Notes: generated from the sequence alone by a model not told the origin. DNA of 6,225 nucleotides from Rhodoferax sp. (GCA_017880985.1 JADGRK010000157.1:1-6225), one strand, 5' to 3'. Positions 1-5,729 are shown, numbered from the stretch's first letter. Program-made: numbers and translations.

Positions 1-318
1 TCCACCTTTGTCAACGTGCAAAGCCTGCAAGACCTGGAACGCGAGCCGGTGCTGGAAATCCACGCCACTGACGCCGCCGCACGCGGCATTGCCAGCGGCG
101 ACACGGTGCGGGTTTTCAATCAACGCGGGGTCTATCGCTGCAAGGCGGAAATATCAATGCGCGCCCGACCCGGTGTCGTCAACGGCCTGGGCGTCTGGTG
201 GCGCAAACTCGGGCTTGACGGCAGCAACGTGAACCAGGTGACGAGTCAAAAGCTGACCGACCTGGGCGCAGGGCCGACGTTTTACGATTGTCTGGTGCAG
301 GTCGCTGCTGATCGATAG
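1..318 (+). CDS. Molybdopterin oxidoreductase, C-terminal fragment (5' end outside window)
   Basis: The frame is open from base 1 to the TAG at 316-318, so only about the last 105 residues are present. They fit the molybdopterin-dinucleotide-binding domain that closes proteins of the DMSO-reductase (complex iron-sulfur molybdoenzyme) superfamily: PVLEIHATDAAARGIASGDTV is the usual loop placing a residue pair near the cofactor, followed by VRVFNQRG and then a GVWWRKLG segment and a VTSQKLTDLG segment near the end. The ending FYDCLVQVA resembles, from memory, the YyaE-like branch of oxidoreductases. The catalytic domain, metal ligand and any Fe-S site lie outside the window, so substrate and cellular location cannot be stated. 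GTG at 16 is only an internal codon, not a start. The last 165 bases overlap the antisense Crp/Fnr gene. Superfamily assignment is firm; the exact subfamily is not. Confidence 0.85.
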   Translation, partial: STFVNVQSLQDLEREPVLEIHATDAAARGIASGDTVRVFNQRGVYRCKAEISMRARPGVVNGLGVWWRKLGLDGSNVNQVTSQKLTDLGAGPTFYDCLVQVAADR

Positions 319-918
319 TTTCAGTTGCCCGCCCTCGCGCCGCAGCAGCGCTTGGCTTTCCATCGACAGCACACAGCGGTACAGCGCCTCGTGGCTCACA
401 GCCAGTTCGGTGGCCAAAGATTTCACACCCGAGCCAATCGGGTAGCTTCCCTGATGTCCTTCGGTCTCTATCAGGTGCATCAAACGGTCTTGCACCCTGT
501 TCAGGGACAGGCGCTCGCACTGTAGCCGCAGCCGCCTCACCTCCTGGTTGAGCATGCTGATCCAGCGCGTTGAAAACGCCGGGTCGCTGGCCATGGCGGC
601 CTGAATGTCGCGAATCGACAGGCGCGTGATCTCGGACGCGATCACCACTTTGCCATCGCAGTGGTAACGCGCCGACTGCAGGCTGGCTTCGCCGACAAAC
701 CCGTGCCGGGTGCGCTGCAAAACAAGCGCGTTGCCGTGGATGCCCGGGCGTTCAAGCACCACTTCGCCGTGACCAATGAAAAACATGTCAACCGGTTTGT
801 CACCCGCCGTAAATAAGCGCGCGCCCTTTTTGTAGACCGCCGTTTCGCACCGGGCCTGCAAAGCGACTGGCAACAGCGCCGCCAATTTCTGCTGAACCTG
901 CGTGAAGGATGAATCCAT
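154..918 (-). CDS. Crp/Fnr-family transcriptional regulator with long C-terminal tail
   Basis: A 254-residue cytoplasmic DNA-binding regulator. Residues about 10-125 form the cyclic-nucleotide-type beta-roll, with FFIGHGEVVL near 46-55 and VGEASL at 75-80. The arginine that binds cyclic-nucleotide phosphate in CRP is replaced by H86 at the equivalent place, and there is no N-terminal cysteine cluster as in FNR, so neither cAMP nor a 4Fe-4S cluster is the obvious ligand; cysteines are C24, C87, C134 and C182. The dimer helix is about 115-140. The helix-turn-helix is about 165-187, with recognition helix S175-H-E-A-L-Y-R181; E177 and R181 match the CRP/FNR residues that read TGA. Family proteins usually end near residue 200-230, and the winged helix ends here at about 201. 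Residues 201-254 lie entirely antisense to the molybdoenzyme gene. ATG at 918 is the first possible start because an in-frame stop lies at 925-927, and no Shine-Dalgarno is visible. Divergent from the DUF4395 gene, which it probably controls. Confidence 0.9.
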   Translation of the reverse strand: MDSSFTQVQQKLAALLPVALQARCETAVYKKGARLFTAGDKPVDMFFIGHGEVVLERPGIHGNALVLQRTRHGFVGEASLQSARYHCDGKVVIASEITRLSIRDIQAAMASDPAFSTRWISMLNQEVRRLRLQCERLSLNRVQDRLMHLIETEGHQGSYPIGSGVKSLATELAVSHEALYRCVLSMESQALLRREGGQLKLSISSDLHQTIVKRRPCAQVGQLLTRHLVHVAAVKPEFAPPDAQAVDDTGSGAH

Positions 919-933
919 ATGATTTCAATCATA
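918..933. promoter_or_regulatory. Candidate Crp/Fnr-type operator, 16-bp palindrome
   Basis: TATGATT-TC-AATCATA is a perfect inverted repeat with 7-bp arms and a 2-base centre. It contains TGAT-N4-ATCA, the core of the FNR consensus TTGAT-N4-ATCAA, with A in place of the outer T of each arm. E177 and R181 of the adjacent regulator are the residues that read TGA/TCA in CRP and FNR. Residue 180 is Tyr where FNR has the Ser that contacts the outer T, which could fit the altered outer base. The site starts at the first base of the regulator's start codon and overlaps its putative -10. Function is inferred. Confidence 0.7.
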
Positions 934-954
934 CCGAGTGTCCGGCGTTCTCAA
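928..954 (-). promoter_or_regulatory. Putative sigma-70 promoter of the Crp/Fnr gene
   Basis: Read on the minus strand, TTGAGA (949-954; 5 of 6 to the -35 consensus) and TATGAT (928-933; 5 of 6 to the -10) are separated by 15 bases, somewhat short of the ideal 17. The start site would fall near 921, only about 3 bases before the ATG at 918, implying an almost leaderless mRNA and agreeing with the absence of a ribosome binding site. The -10 lies wholly within the palindrome, so binding there should block transcription. Confidence 0.45.
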
Positions 955-955
955 C

Positions 956-961
956 CATACT
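956..961 (+). promoter_or_regulatory. Putative -10 of the DUF4395 gene promoter
   Basis: CATACT matches the -10 consensus at 4 of 6 positions, including the important second A and final T. A start site near 968 would put the palindrome centre (925.5) at about -42, the usual class II position for CRP/FNR activation. There is no good -35, as expected for an activator-dependent promoter. Weak on its own; support comes from geometry. Confidence 0.35.
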
Positions 962-989
962 GGCGTCCCCAATCACCCCGCATGGCGCG

Positions 990-1751
990 ATGAACAACAG
1001 CATTTTTCAATTTGGCCAGCAGCGCCCGGAGTATGCCGTTCCGGTGCTCAACGAGCGTGCGGTGCGCGCCAGCGCCGGCATTTTGTTTTTCTTTGCCATC
1101 GTGGCGTTCATGAACGCCTGGCTGACGGGCAACTTTCAACCGACGCGGGTTTTTGTGGTGGCATTTCTGGTGGACTTTGCCGTCCGTATTTTCATCAATC
1201 CCCGCTTTGCCCCGAGCCTGATCCTCGGCCAGTGGATGGTGCGACCGCAGCAGCCTGAGTATGTCGGGGCAGCGCAAAAACGCTTTGCCTGGGCAATAGG
1301 TTTTGTGTTGGCCCTGACCATGTTGTACCTGGTGGTGCTTAACAATGTGATCGGTCCCGTCAACCTGATCGTTTGTTCCCTCTGCCTGATTCTGCTGTTT
1401 TTTGAAGCGGCGTTTGGTATTTGCCTGGGCTGCAAGGTGTACAACATTTTCAACAAAGAAAAGGCTCAACTTTGCCCCGGAGGCGCCTGCGCATTGCCAG
1501 TCAGTGAGCGCTCACCCCTTAGCCCGGCTCAAGTCATCATCGTGCTGCTGTTCGCGGTTCTGGTGAGTCTGGTCGCGCAGCGGTTCTATCGCACGGATCC
1601 GCAAAGAGCCAACCCCCCACCCAAGTCCAGCACCGTCATACCAGCCATACCGATCGACCCGACTGAGGCCGAGCGCTGCAAAGTGCCCGACTTTGCCAAA
1701 GCCTTGGGGCATGAAGCAATGTGGAAGTTGCACAACCACTGCCCGCCCTGA
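990..1751 (+). CDS. DUF4395-type integral membrane protein with cysteine-rich C-terminal extension
   Basis: A 253-residue inner-membrane protein with about five hydrophobic helices (roughly 27-46, 53-70, 100-119, 123-144 and 178-197). Residues about 15-155 carry the hallmarks of the DUF4395 family: VLNERAVRASAG before the first helix, the VDFAVRIFINPRFAPS segment, and the fourth helix running into FGICLGCKVYN (C145, C148). DUF4395 has no proven biochemical role that I know; the CxGC pair suggests thiol redox or metal chemistry, which is inference. Beyond the core there are CPGGAC (C162, C167), a fifth helix, a proline-rich linker and a tail with C230 and C251. ATG at 990 is preferred over ATG at 909, because 909 would make the protein begin inside the divergent regulator gene and run through the palindrome, and the family core begins shortly after 990. 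Neither start has a clear Shine-Dalgarno. Probably controlled by the divergent Crp/Fnr protein. Confidence 0.75.
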   Translation: MNNSIFQFGQQRPEYAVPVLNERAVRASAGILFFFAIVAFMNAWLTGNFQPTRVFVVAFLVDFAVRIFINPRFAPSLILGQWMVRPQQPEYVGAAQKRFAWAIGFVLALTMLYLVVLNNVIGPVNLIVCSLCLILLFFEAAFGICLGCKVYNIFNKEKAQLCPGGACALPVSERSPLSPAQVIIVLLFAVLVSLVAQRFYRTDPQRANPPPKSSTVIPAIPIDPTEAERCKVPDFAKALGHEAMWKLHNHCPP

Positions 1752-1779
1752 TTCAACCCCATCAGGATGGCGCCAGTTT

Positions 1780-1850
1780 AATCAAATCACTATTGATTCA
1801 ATAGCAGCTTGTGCTTGTCATACAAGGGCTACAGGTCAATTTTGCATACA
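1780..1850. repeat. Dispersed intergenic repeat of Comamonadaceae type (putative)
   Basis: An AT-richer island between genes. It contains a hairpin CTATTGA-T-TCAATAG (1790-1804), then GCAGCTTGTGCTTGTC, ACAAGGGCTACAGG and an A/T-rich end. From memory, the order 'aatagcagcttg...cttgt...acaagggctagagg...aatttt' matches a short noncoding repeat scattered between genes in Rhodoferax, Acidovorax and Polaromonas genomes. A second small stem CTTGT/ACAAG (1814-1818 with 1822-1826) lies inside it. No coding capacity. It may help end transcription from the DUF4395 gene or separate it from the exporter operon. Boundaries are approximate; no second copy is in this window. Confidence 0.6.
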
Positions 1851-1897
1851 AAACCAGTGGTGGCTGGACAATTCATTGCCAAAACTTAACCATGGCT

Positions 1898-1929
1898 TTG
1901 CATTGCCGGCAGGCGAGTAGCTCTACAAT
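1898..1929 (+). promoter_or_regulatory. Putative promoter of the tetR-exporter operon
   Basis: TACAAT (1924-1929) matches the -10 consensus at 5 of 6. Possible -35 elements are TTGCAT (1898-1903, spacing 20) or TTGCCG (1903-1908, spacing 15); neither is ideal. Transcription would start near 1936, inside the palindrome at 1929-1950 and about 22 bases before the tetR ATG. The -10 is convincing, the -35 is not. Confidence 0.5.
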
Positions 1930-1950
1930 AAGTAATAGATAAATTACTTA
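1929..1950. promoter_or_regulatory. Candidate TetR operator, 22-bp palindrome
   Basis: TAAGTAAT-AGATAA-ATTACTTA is a perfect inverted repeat with 8-bp arms and a 6-base spacer. It shares its first base with the -10 box, covers the expected transcription start and ends 7 bases before the tetR ATG at 1958. Position, length and symmetry fit a binding site for the TetR dimer, giving autorepression and control of the whole operon; an inducing ligand would release it. Binding is inferred. Confidence 0.75.
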
Positions 1951-1957
1951 AGCAGAT

Positions 1958-2581
1958 ATGCAAGTCATCGGCAAACCCGCCAAGCAGCGCACCGAGGTCC
2001 GCCAAGCCAGCCTGATTGAGGCGGCCTTGCGGCTGGCCGCGCAGCGCAGTCCATCCAGCATCACCACTGGCGACTTGGCGCATGCAGTAGGCATCACGCA
2101 AGGAGCGGTCTTCAGGCACTTTGCCAGCAAAGAGGCGATCTGGCTGGCAGTGCTGGACTGGGTCACGGCCACGCTGATGGCGCGCCTGCAAATAGCCGCC
2201 GCAAGCCAGCCGGGGCTGGCCGCCTTGCGAGCTGTCTTTATGGCCCATGTGGACTTTGTGATGGCGTACCCGGGCGTGCCACGGGTGATTTTTCAGGAAC
2301 TGCAGCAGCCCCAGGACACCGCGCTGAAAGCTCGTGTGCGCGCCCTGATGCAGCAGTACCGCCAGTTGCTGATGCAGCTTTTGCTTCAGGCGCAGGCGCA
2401 ACAGTCGATGGCGCAAGACATCAACTTGCAGGCTGCCGCGGTGCTGTTCATCGGCTCAGTGCAGGGGCTGGTGATGCAGTCGCTGATGTCGGACGATGTG
2501 GCCGGCATGGCGGCGCAGGCCCCTGGCGTATATGCCATTTACCAGCGTGGTCTGCTGGCGGCTGAACCGGTTTTGTTTTGA
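1958..2581 (+). CDS. TetR/AcrR-family transcriptional repressor
   Basis: A 207-residue protein of typical TetR length. The N-terminal three-helix DNA-binding domain spans about 12-60: SLIEAALRLAAQRSPSSITT, then the helix-turn-helix GDLAHAVGITQGAVFRHFASKEAIW (about 38-62), whose GxVFRHFxSKEA pattern is diagnostic. Residues about 65-205 are the helical ligand-binding and dimer domain, which varies among family members and does not reveal the ligand. The start at 1958 follows a weak ribosome site (AAGCAG) and lies just after the 22-bp palindrome. The gene ends 9 bases before the adaptor, and its TGA shares an A with the adaptor's Shine-Dalgarno, so it is cotranscribed with the exporter. The likely role is substrate-responsive repression of the operon, including itself. 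Confidence 0.93.
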   Translation: MQVIGKPAKQRTEVRQASLIEAALRLAAQRSPSSITTGDLAHAVGITQGAVFRHFASKEAIWLAVLDWVTATLMARLQIAAASQPGLAALRAVFMAHVDFVMAYPGVPRVIFQELQQPQDTALKARVRALMQQYRQLLMQLLLQAQAQQSMAQDINLQAAAVLFIGSVQGLVMQSLMSDDVAGMAAQAPGVYAIYQRGLLAAEPVLF

Positions 2582-2585
2582 AAGG
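2580..2585 (+). promoter_or_regulatory. Ribosome binding site of the adaptor gene
   Basis: GAAAGG lies 5 bases before the ATG at 2591 and overlaps the tetR stop codon TGA (2579-2581). This supports the 2591 start and suggests translational coupling with tetR. Confidence 0.6.
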
Positions 2586-2590
2586 CACCC

Positions 2591-3787
2591 ATGAAGCGCA
2601 ATCCTCTGTTGTTACGCCGTCTGACCATCAGCGCGGTGGCCTTGGCGCTATTGGGCGCGGTGGCTTTTGTGTCCCTGCGCACCGGTCCGCTGGCGCCCAT
2701 CAAGGTCACGGTGACGCAGGCCAAAGAGGGAACTATCAGCCCGGCAATTTTTGGCATTGGCACGGTCGAGGCGCGGCGCAACTGGATGGTCGGCCCCACC
2801 GTAGCAGGCCGGGTGTTGAGCGTCAAGGTGGATGTAGGCGACGCGGTCAAAGCGGGTCAATTGCTGGCTGAGATGGACCCGGTCGATCTGGACCAGCGCC
2901 TGGCCGCATTGGATGCTTCGCTGGCCAGAGCAGGCAGCGCACAGGCCAGTGCACAGGCGCAAGTCAGCGATGCCATGGCGCGCCGGGCACTGGCAGCAGC
3001 CAACACCCAGCGCAACCAGGACCTGGCGCGTCAGCAATTCATCAGCCCCGGCGCGCTGGAAGCACGGGTGCAAGAGCAAGCCTCTGCTGATGCCGCCCTG
3101 CAAGCAGCGCAAGCCAATTTGACCGGTGCCGGGCAGGATGCCACACGCCTCAAGGCCGAGCGTGCGGGCCTGGTGCAACAGCGCGGCAATGTGCGCCTGC
3201 TGGCCCCGGCAGATGCCGTGGTAATCAGTCGCGATGCCGAGGCCGGCAGCACCGTGGTGGCCGGGCAGGCGGTGTTGCGCCTGATGGATCCGAGCAGTCT
3301 GTGGGTCAAGCTGCGGGTCGATCAGGGGCGCTCCAGCGGGCTGGCCGTGGGGCTAAAAGGCAGCATTGTGTTGCGCTCGCAACCGCAAACCGCCTTGCCG
3401 GGTCAGGTGGCGCGCCTTGAGCTGCTGGCCGACAGCGTGACTGAAGAACGTATCGCCCAGGTCGCATTCGCGCAAACCCCGGCCGGTGTGTCGGTCGGCG
3501 AGATGGCCGAAGTCACGCTACAACTGCCCACCACAACGAGCGCTTTGCTGCTGCCCAACGCCAGCATTCAGCGCCAGCAGGGCCAGACCGGGGTTTGGCG
3601 GCTCAAAGACAATCAACCGGAAATTGCGCCAGTGCAACTCGGTGCCCACAGTCTGGACGGGAAAGTTCAGGTGCTCAAAGGGCTTTCCAAAGACGACCTG
3701 GTGGTGGTCTATAGCGAAAAAGCGCTGAAACCCGGGGCCCGGGTGAAGGTGGTCGATGCCTTGACCAGACCCGAAGCGACGCCATGA
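2591..3787 (+). CDS. Periplasmic adaptor (membrane fusion) subunit of ABC exporter, HlyD/MacA/DevB type
   Basis: A 398-residue inner-membrane-anchored periplasmic protein that links an ABC permease to an outer-membrane channel. Residues 2-10 are basic, and 11-29 form one hydrophobic signal anchor without a lipobox cysteine. The first half of the lipoyl-like domain is about 66-97 (GRVLSVKVDVGDAVKAGQLL). An alanine/glutamine-rich alpha hairpin follows at about 98-197, its length suited to docking on a TolC-type channel. The second lipoyl half is about 200-232 (VRLLAPADAVVISRDAEAGSTVVAGQ). A beta-barrel covers about 236-312 and a membrane-proximal domain about 318-390, starting at LLLPNASI and including GLSKDDLVVV. 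This is the standard domain order. It overlaps the permease gene by the 4 bases ATGA. Automatic annotation may call it an RND adaptor, but the neighbouring genes show that it serves an ABC transporter. Confidence 0.9.
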   Translation: MKRNPLLLRRLTISAVALALLGAVAFVSLRTGPLAPIKVTVTQAKEGTISPAIFGIGTVEARRNWMVGPTVAGRVLSVKVDVGDAVKAGQLLAEMDPVDLDQRLAALDASLARAGSAQASAQAQVSDAMARRALAAANTQRNQDLARQQFISPGALEARVQEQASADAALQAAQANLTGAGQDATRLKAERAGLVQQRGNVRLLAPADAVVISRDAEAGSTVVAGQAVLRLMDPSSLWVKLRVDQGRSSGLAVGLKGSIVLRSQPQTALPGQVARLELLADSVTEERIAQVAFAQTPAGVSVGEMAEVTLQLPTTTSALLLPNASIQRQQGQTGVWRLKDNQPEIAPVQLGAHSLDGKVQVLKGLSKDDLVVVYSEKALKPGARVKVVDALTRPEATP

Positions 3788-4977
3788 TCAGCCTGGCCGG
3801 ACGCGACATCCTGCACGGCTGGGGCAAGTTTGCCCTGACTGGCTTGGGCTTGGGTTTGCTCATCGGTGTCACGCTGTCTATGGCGGGCATCTACCGTGGC
3901 ATGGTCAACGACGCGCAAGCCCTGCTGACCAACAGCGGCGCTGACCTGTGGCTGGTGCAAAAAGACACCCAGGGTCCGTATGCCGAATCGTCCAGTCTGA
4001 AAGACGACGTAGTGCGCAGCGTGCGCGGCATGCCCGGCGTGGGTCAGGCAGCCAATGTGACGTATTTGACCCAGCAGGTGCAAACCGCCAGTGGCGACGA
4101 TGTGCGGGTGATGGTGGTGGGCATTGAGCCGGGGCAGCCTGGCGAGCCAGGTTACCTGATGGCAGGCCGACAGCTCACGCGCGACCACTATGAGGCGGTG
4201 GCCGACGTCAAAACCGGCTTCAAGCTGGGTGAAGAGCTGCGCGTGCGCCGGCACAGCTACACCGTGGTCGGCCTGACGCAGCGCATGGTGTCCTCCGGCG
4301 GTGACCCGATGCTGTTCGTGCCGCTCAAAGACGCGCAGGAGGCACAGTTTTTGAAGGACAACGACACGGTGCTGAACGACCGCATCCGCACCGCCGCTAA
4401 CCCGGCCTTCAACCGCCCCGGCGTGCCCGGCCTGCTCGACGCCGTGCAGGATTTGCAGACCAGCAGCCACAACGTCAACGCCGTGCTGGTCCAGTTGCAG
4501 CCGGGCTGGCAGCCTGAAATGGTAGCTGAACAGCTCAAACGCTGGAAGCATGTGCAGGTCTTTACCCGCGACGGCATGGAAGACATTCTGGTGGCCAAGC
4601 TGATTGCCACCTCGGCCAAACAAATCGGCATGTTTCTGGCCATTCTGGCGGTGGTCAGTGCAGCCATTGTGGCCTTCATCATCTATACCATGACGCTGGG
4701 CAAAATCCGCGAGATTGCGGTGCTCAAGCTGATTGGCACACGCAACCGAACCATCGCCGGCATGATCCTGCAACAGGCCCTGGGTCTGGGGTTGATCGGC
4801 TTCATGGTGGGCAAAATCGCGGCCACCCTTTGGGCCCCGATATTCCCGAAATTTGTGCTGCTGATGCCCCAGGATGCCGTGACCGGCCTGGTCGCCACTC
4901 TGATGATCTGTGCACTGGCCAGCACGTTGGCGATTCGTGTGGCGCTTAAGGTCGATCCTGCTACAGCCATTGGATAA
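3784..4977 (+). CDS. ABC exporter permease, FtsX/MacB/DevC type
   Basis: A 397-residue inner-membrane protein with the four-helix plan of type VII (MacB-like) ABC transporters. Helix 1 is about 16-36, following the cytoplasmic amphipathic segment ISLAGRDILHGWGKFA. Residues about 40-275 form one large periplasmic domain of the MacB_PCD type. Three C-terminal helices lie at about 281-302, 325-348 and 364-386. KIREIAVLKLIGTRNRTI (307-324) is the coupling segment characteristic of FtsX-like permeases, which touches the ATPase. The end VDPATAIG is the usual xDPAxAI/L closing motif. The ATPase is a separate protein, as in LolCDE or DevBCA, rather than fused as in MacB. Such transporters move substrate from periplasm or outer leaflet through an adaptor by mechanical force; the substrate here is unknown. 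Its start overlaps the adaptor stop. Confidence 0.92.
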   Translation: MISLAGRDILHGWGKFALTGLGLGLLIGVTLSMAGIYRGMVNDAQALLTNSGADLWLVQKDTQGPYAESSSLKDDVVRSVRGMPGVGQAANVTYLTQQVQTASGDDVRVMVVGIEPGQPGEPGYLMAGRQLTRDHYEAVADVKTGFKLGEELRVRRHSYTVVGLTQRMVSSGGDPMLFVPLKDAQEAQFLKDNDTVLNDRIRTAANPAFNRPGVPGLLDAVQDLQTSSHNVNAVLVQLQPGWQPEMVAEQLKRWKHVQVFTRDGMEDILVAKLIATSAKQIGMFLAILAVVSAAIVAFIIYTMTLGKIREIAVLKLIGTRNRTIAGMILQQALGLGLIGFMVGKIAATLWAPIFPKFVLLMPQDAVTGLVATLMICALASTLAIRVALKVDPATAIG

Positions 4978-4984
4978 ACCCGTG
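4972..4984 (+). promoter_or_regulatory. Ribosome site and GTG start of the ATPase gene
   Basis: GGA at 4972-4974, in the last sense codon of the permease gene, is 7 bases before GTG at 4982. This gives a plausible coupled start 4 bases after the permease TAA. The alternative in-frame TTG at 4970 would overlap the stop and has no ribosome site; ATG at 4910 lies well inside the permease gene. Confidence 0.5.
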
Positions 4985-5707
4985 AACCCCAACAAAACTG
5001 CCAGTGGCGGCATCCGCATTGAAGGCCTGCGCAAGGTCTATGGGCAGGGAGACAACGCCGTCGAAGCCCTGAAAAACGTCAACATGTCCGTGGCCCCGGG
5101 CGAGGTGGTGGGGCTGGTGGGACCCTCCGGTTCGGGCAAAAGCACGCTGCTGAAATGTTTGGGTGCCATCATCGAACCCACCTCGGGGCGCATGACGCTG
5201 GGCGACGATGTGATTTACGACAAGGGCTGGCAAGTGACCGACCTGCGCGCCCTGCGGCGTGACCGCATTGGCTTTATCTTTCAGGCACCGTACCTGATTC
5301 CATTTTTGGATGTGACCGACAACGTGGCCCTGTTGCCGATGCTGGCAGGCCAGACCAACGCCCAGTCGCGCGCCCGAGCGCTGGAACTACTCACCGCGCT
5401 GGACGTGCAGCACCGCGCCTTGGCCGAACCGTCGCAACTCTCGGGCGGCGAGCAGCAGCGCGTGTCGATTGCCCGCGCCCTGGCCAATCGGCCACCGGTG
5501 ATCCTGGCGGATGAACCCACCGCGCCATTGGACAGCGAGCGCGCCCTGGCCGTGATGCGCATCCTCAACCAAATGGCTCACCAAGCGCAAACCGCCATCA
5601 TCGTCGTCACCCACGACGAAAAGATCATCCCCACCTTCAAGCGGATTTATCACATCCGCGACGGGCGAACGGTAGAAGAGGCAGGCGAAGGCCGCAGCCT
5701 GGATTGA
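4982..5707 (+). CDS. ABC exporter ATP-binding subunit, LolD/MacB/DevA type
   Basis: A 241-residue cytoplasmic ATPase, about the normal length for this class, powering the adaptor-permease pair encoded upstream. All nucleotide-binding motifs are intact: Walker A GPSGSGKST (47-55), Q-loop glutamine Q101 in FIFQAPYLIP, signature LSGGEQQR (153-160), Walker B VILADE with catalytic E178, and the switch histidine H211 in VVTHD. The D-loop reads TAPLD where most LolD/MacB proteins have TGALD or TGNLD; the aspartate D184 is kept, so activity is expected. GTG at 4982 is chosen because family proteins begin about 10 residues before IRIEGLRKVYG. The longer reading from ATG 4910 adds a basic, Trp/Arg-rich stretch that is merely the permease gene in another frame. 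It is the last gene of the operon. The gene order adaptor-permease-ATPase is that of cyanobacterial devBCA. Confidence 0.93.
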   Translation: MNPNKTASGGIRIEGLRKVYGQGDNAVEALKNVNMSVAPGEVVGLVGPSGSGKSTLLKCLGAIIEPTSGRMTLGDDVIYDKGWQVTDLRALRRDRIGFIFQAPYLIPFLDVTDNVALLPMLAGQTNAQSRARALELLTALDVQHRALAEPSQLSGGEQQRVSIARALANRPPVILADEPTAPLDSERALAVMRILNQMAHQAQTAIIVVTHDEKIIPTFKRIYHIRDGRTVEEAGEGRSLD

Positions 5708-5729
5708 GGCTTATGAGCGAGATGTGCAC

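Noticed and set aside
300..330. Frameshift as the cause of the regulator's long tail
   Set aside because: A TGA exists in another frame near residue 198, but the frame as read keeps the expected winged-helix ending GGQLKL, so a shift upstream is not needed to explain it. Stop loss is simpler, though a sequence error cannot be excluded.
909..989. Upstream ATG start for the DUF4395 gene
   Set aside because: It overlaps the first 10 bases of the divergent regulator, translates through the palindrome and putative promoter, and has its AAGG too close to the ATG. The family core starts after 990.
951..1469. 172-codon minus-strand open frame across the DUF4395 gene
   Set aside because: It is antisense to a recognisable membrane protein, is highly charged and low in hydrophobic pattern, and would run across the divergent regulatory region.
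1759..1774. CCATCAGGATGG symmetry after the DUF4395 stop as a terminator
   Set aside because: The stem would be only 4 bp with a 4-base loop and no T-tract follows.
2648..3178. 176-codon minus-strand open frame within the adaptor gene
   Set aside because: It is a shadow of the adaptor coding sequence with no family resemblance or ribosome site.
4910..4981. Upstream ATG start for the ATPase gene
   Set aside because: It lies inside the permease gene in another frame, and the extra residues are Trp/Arg-rich and unlike ATPase N-termini.
3709..5034. 441-codon open frame on the minus strand
   Set aside because: It lies entirely antisense to the permease and parts of its neighbours. The translation is His/Gln-rich with no domain pattern, as expected from the reverse of a GC-rich coding region.
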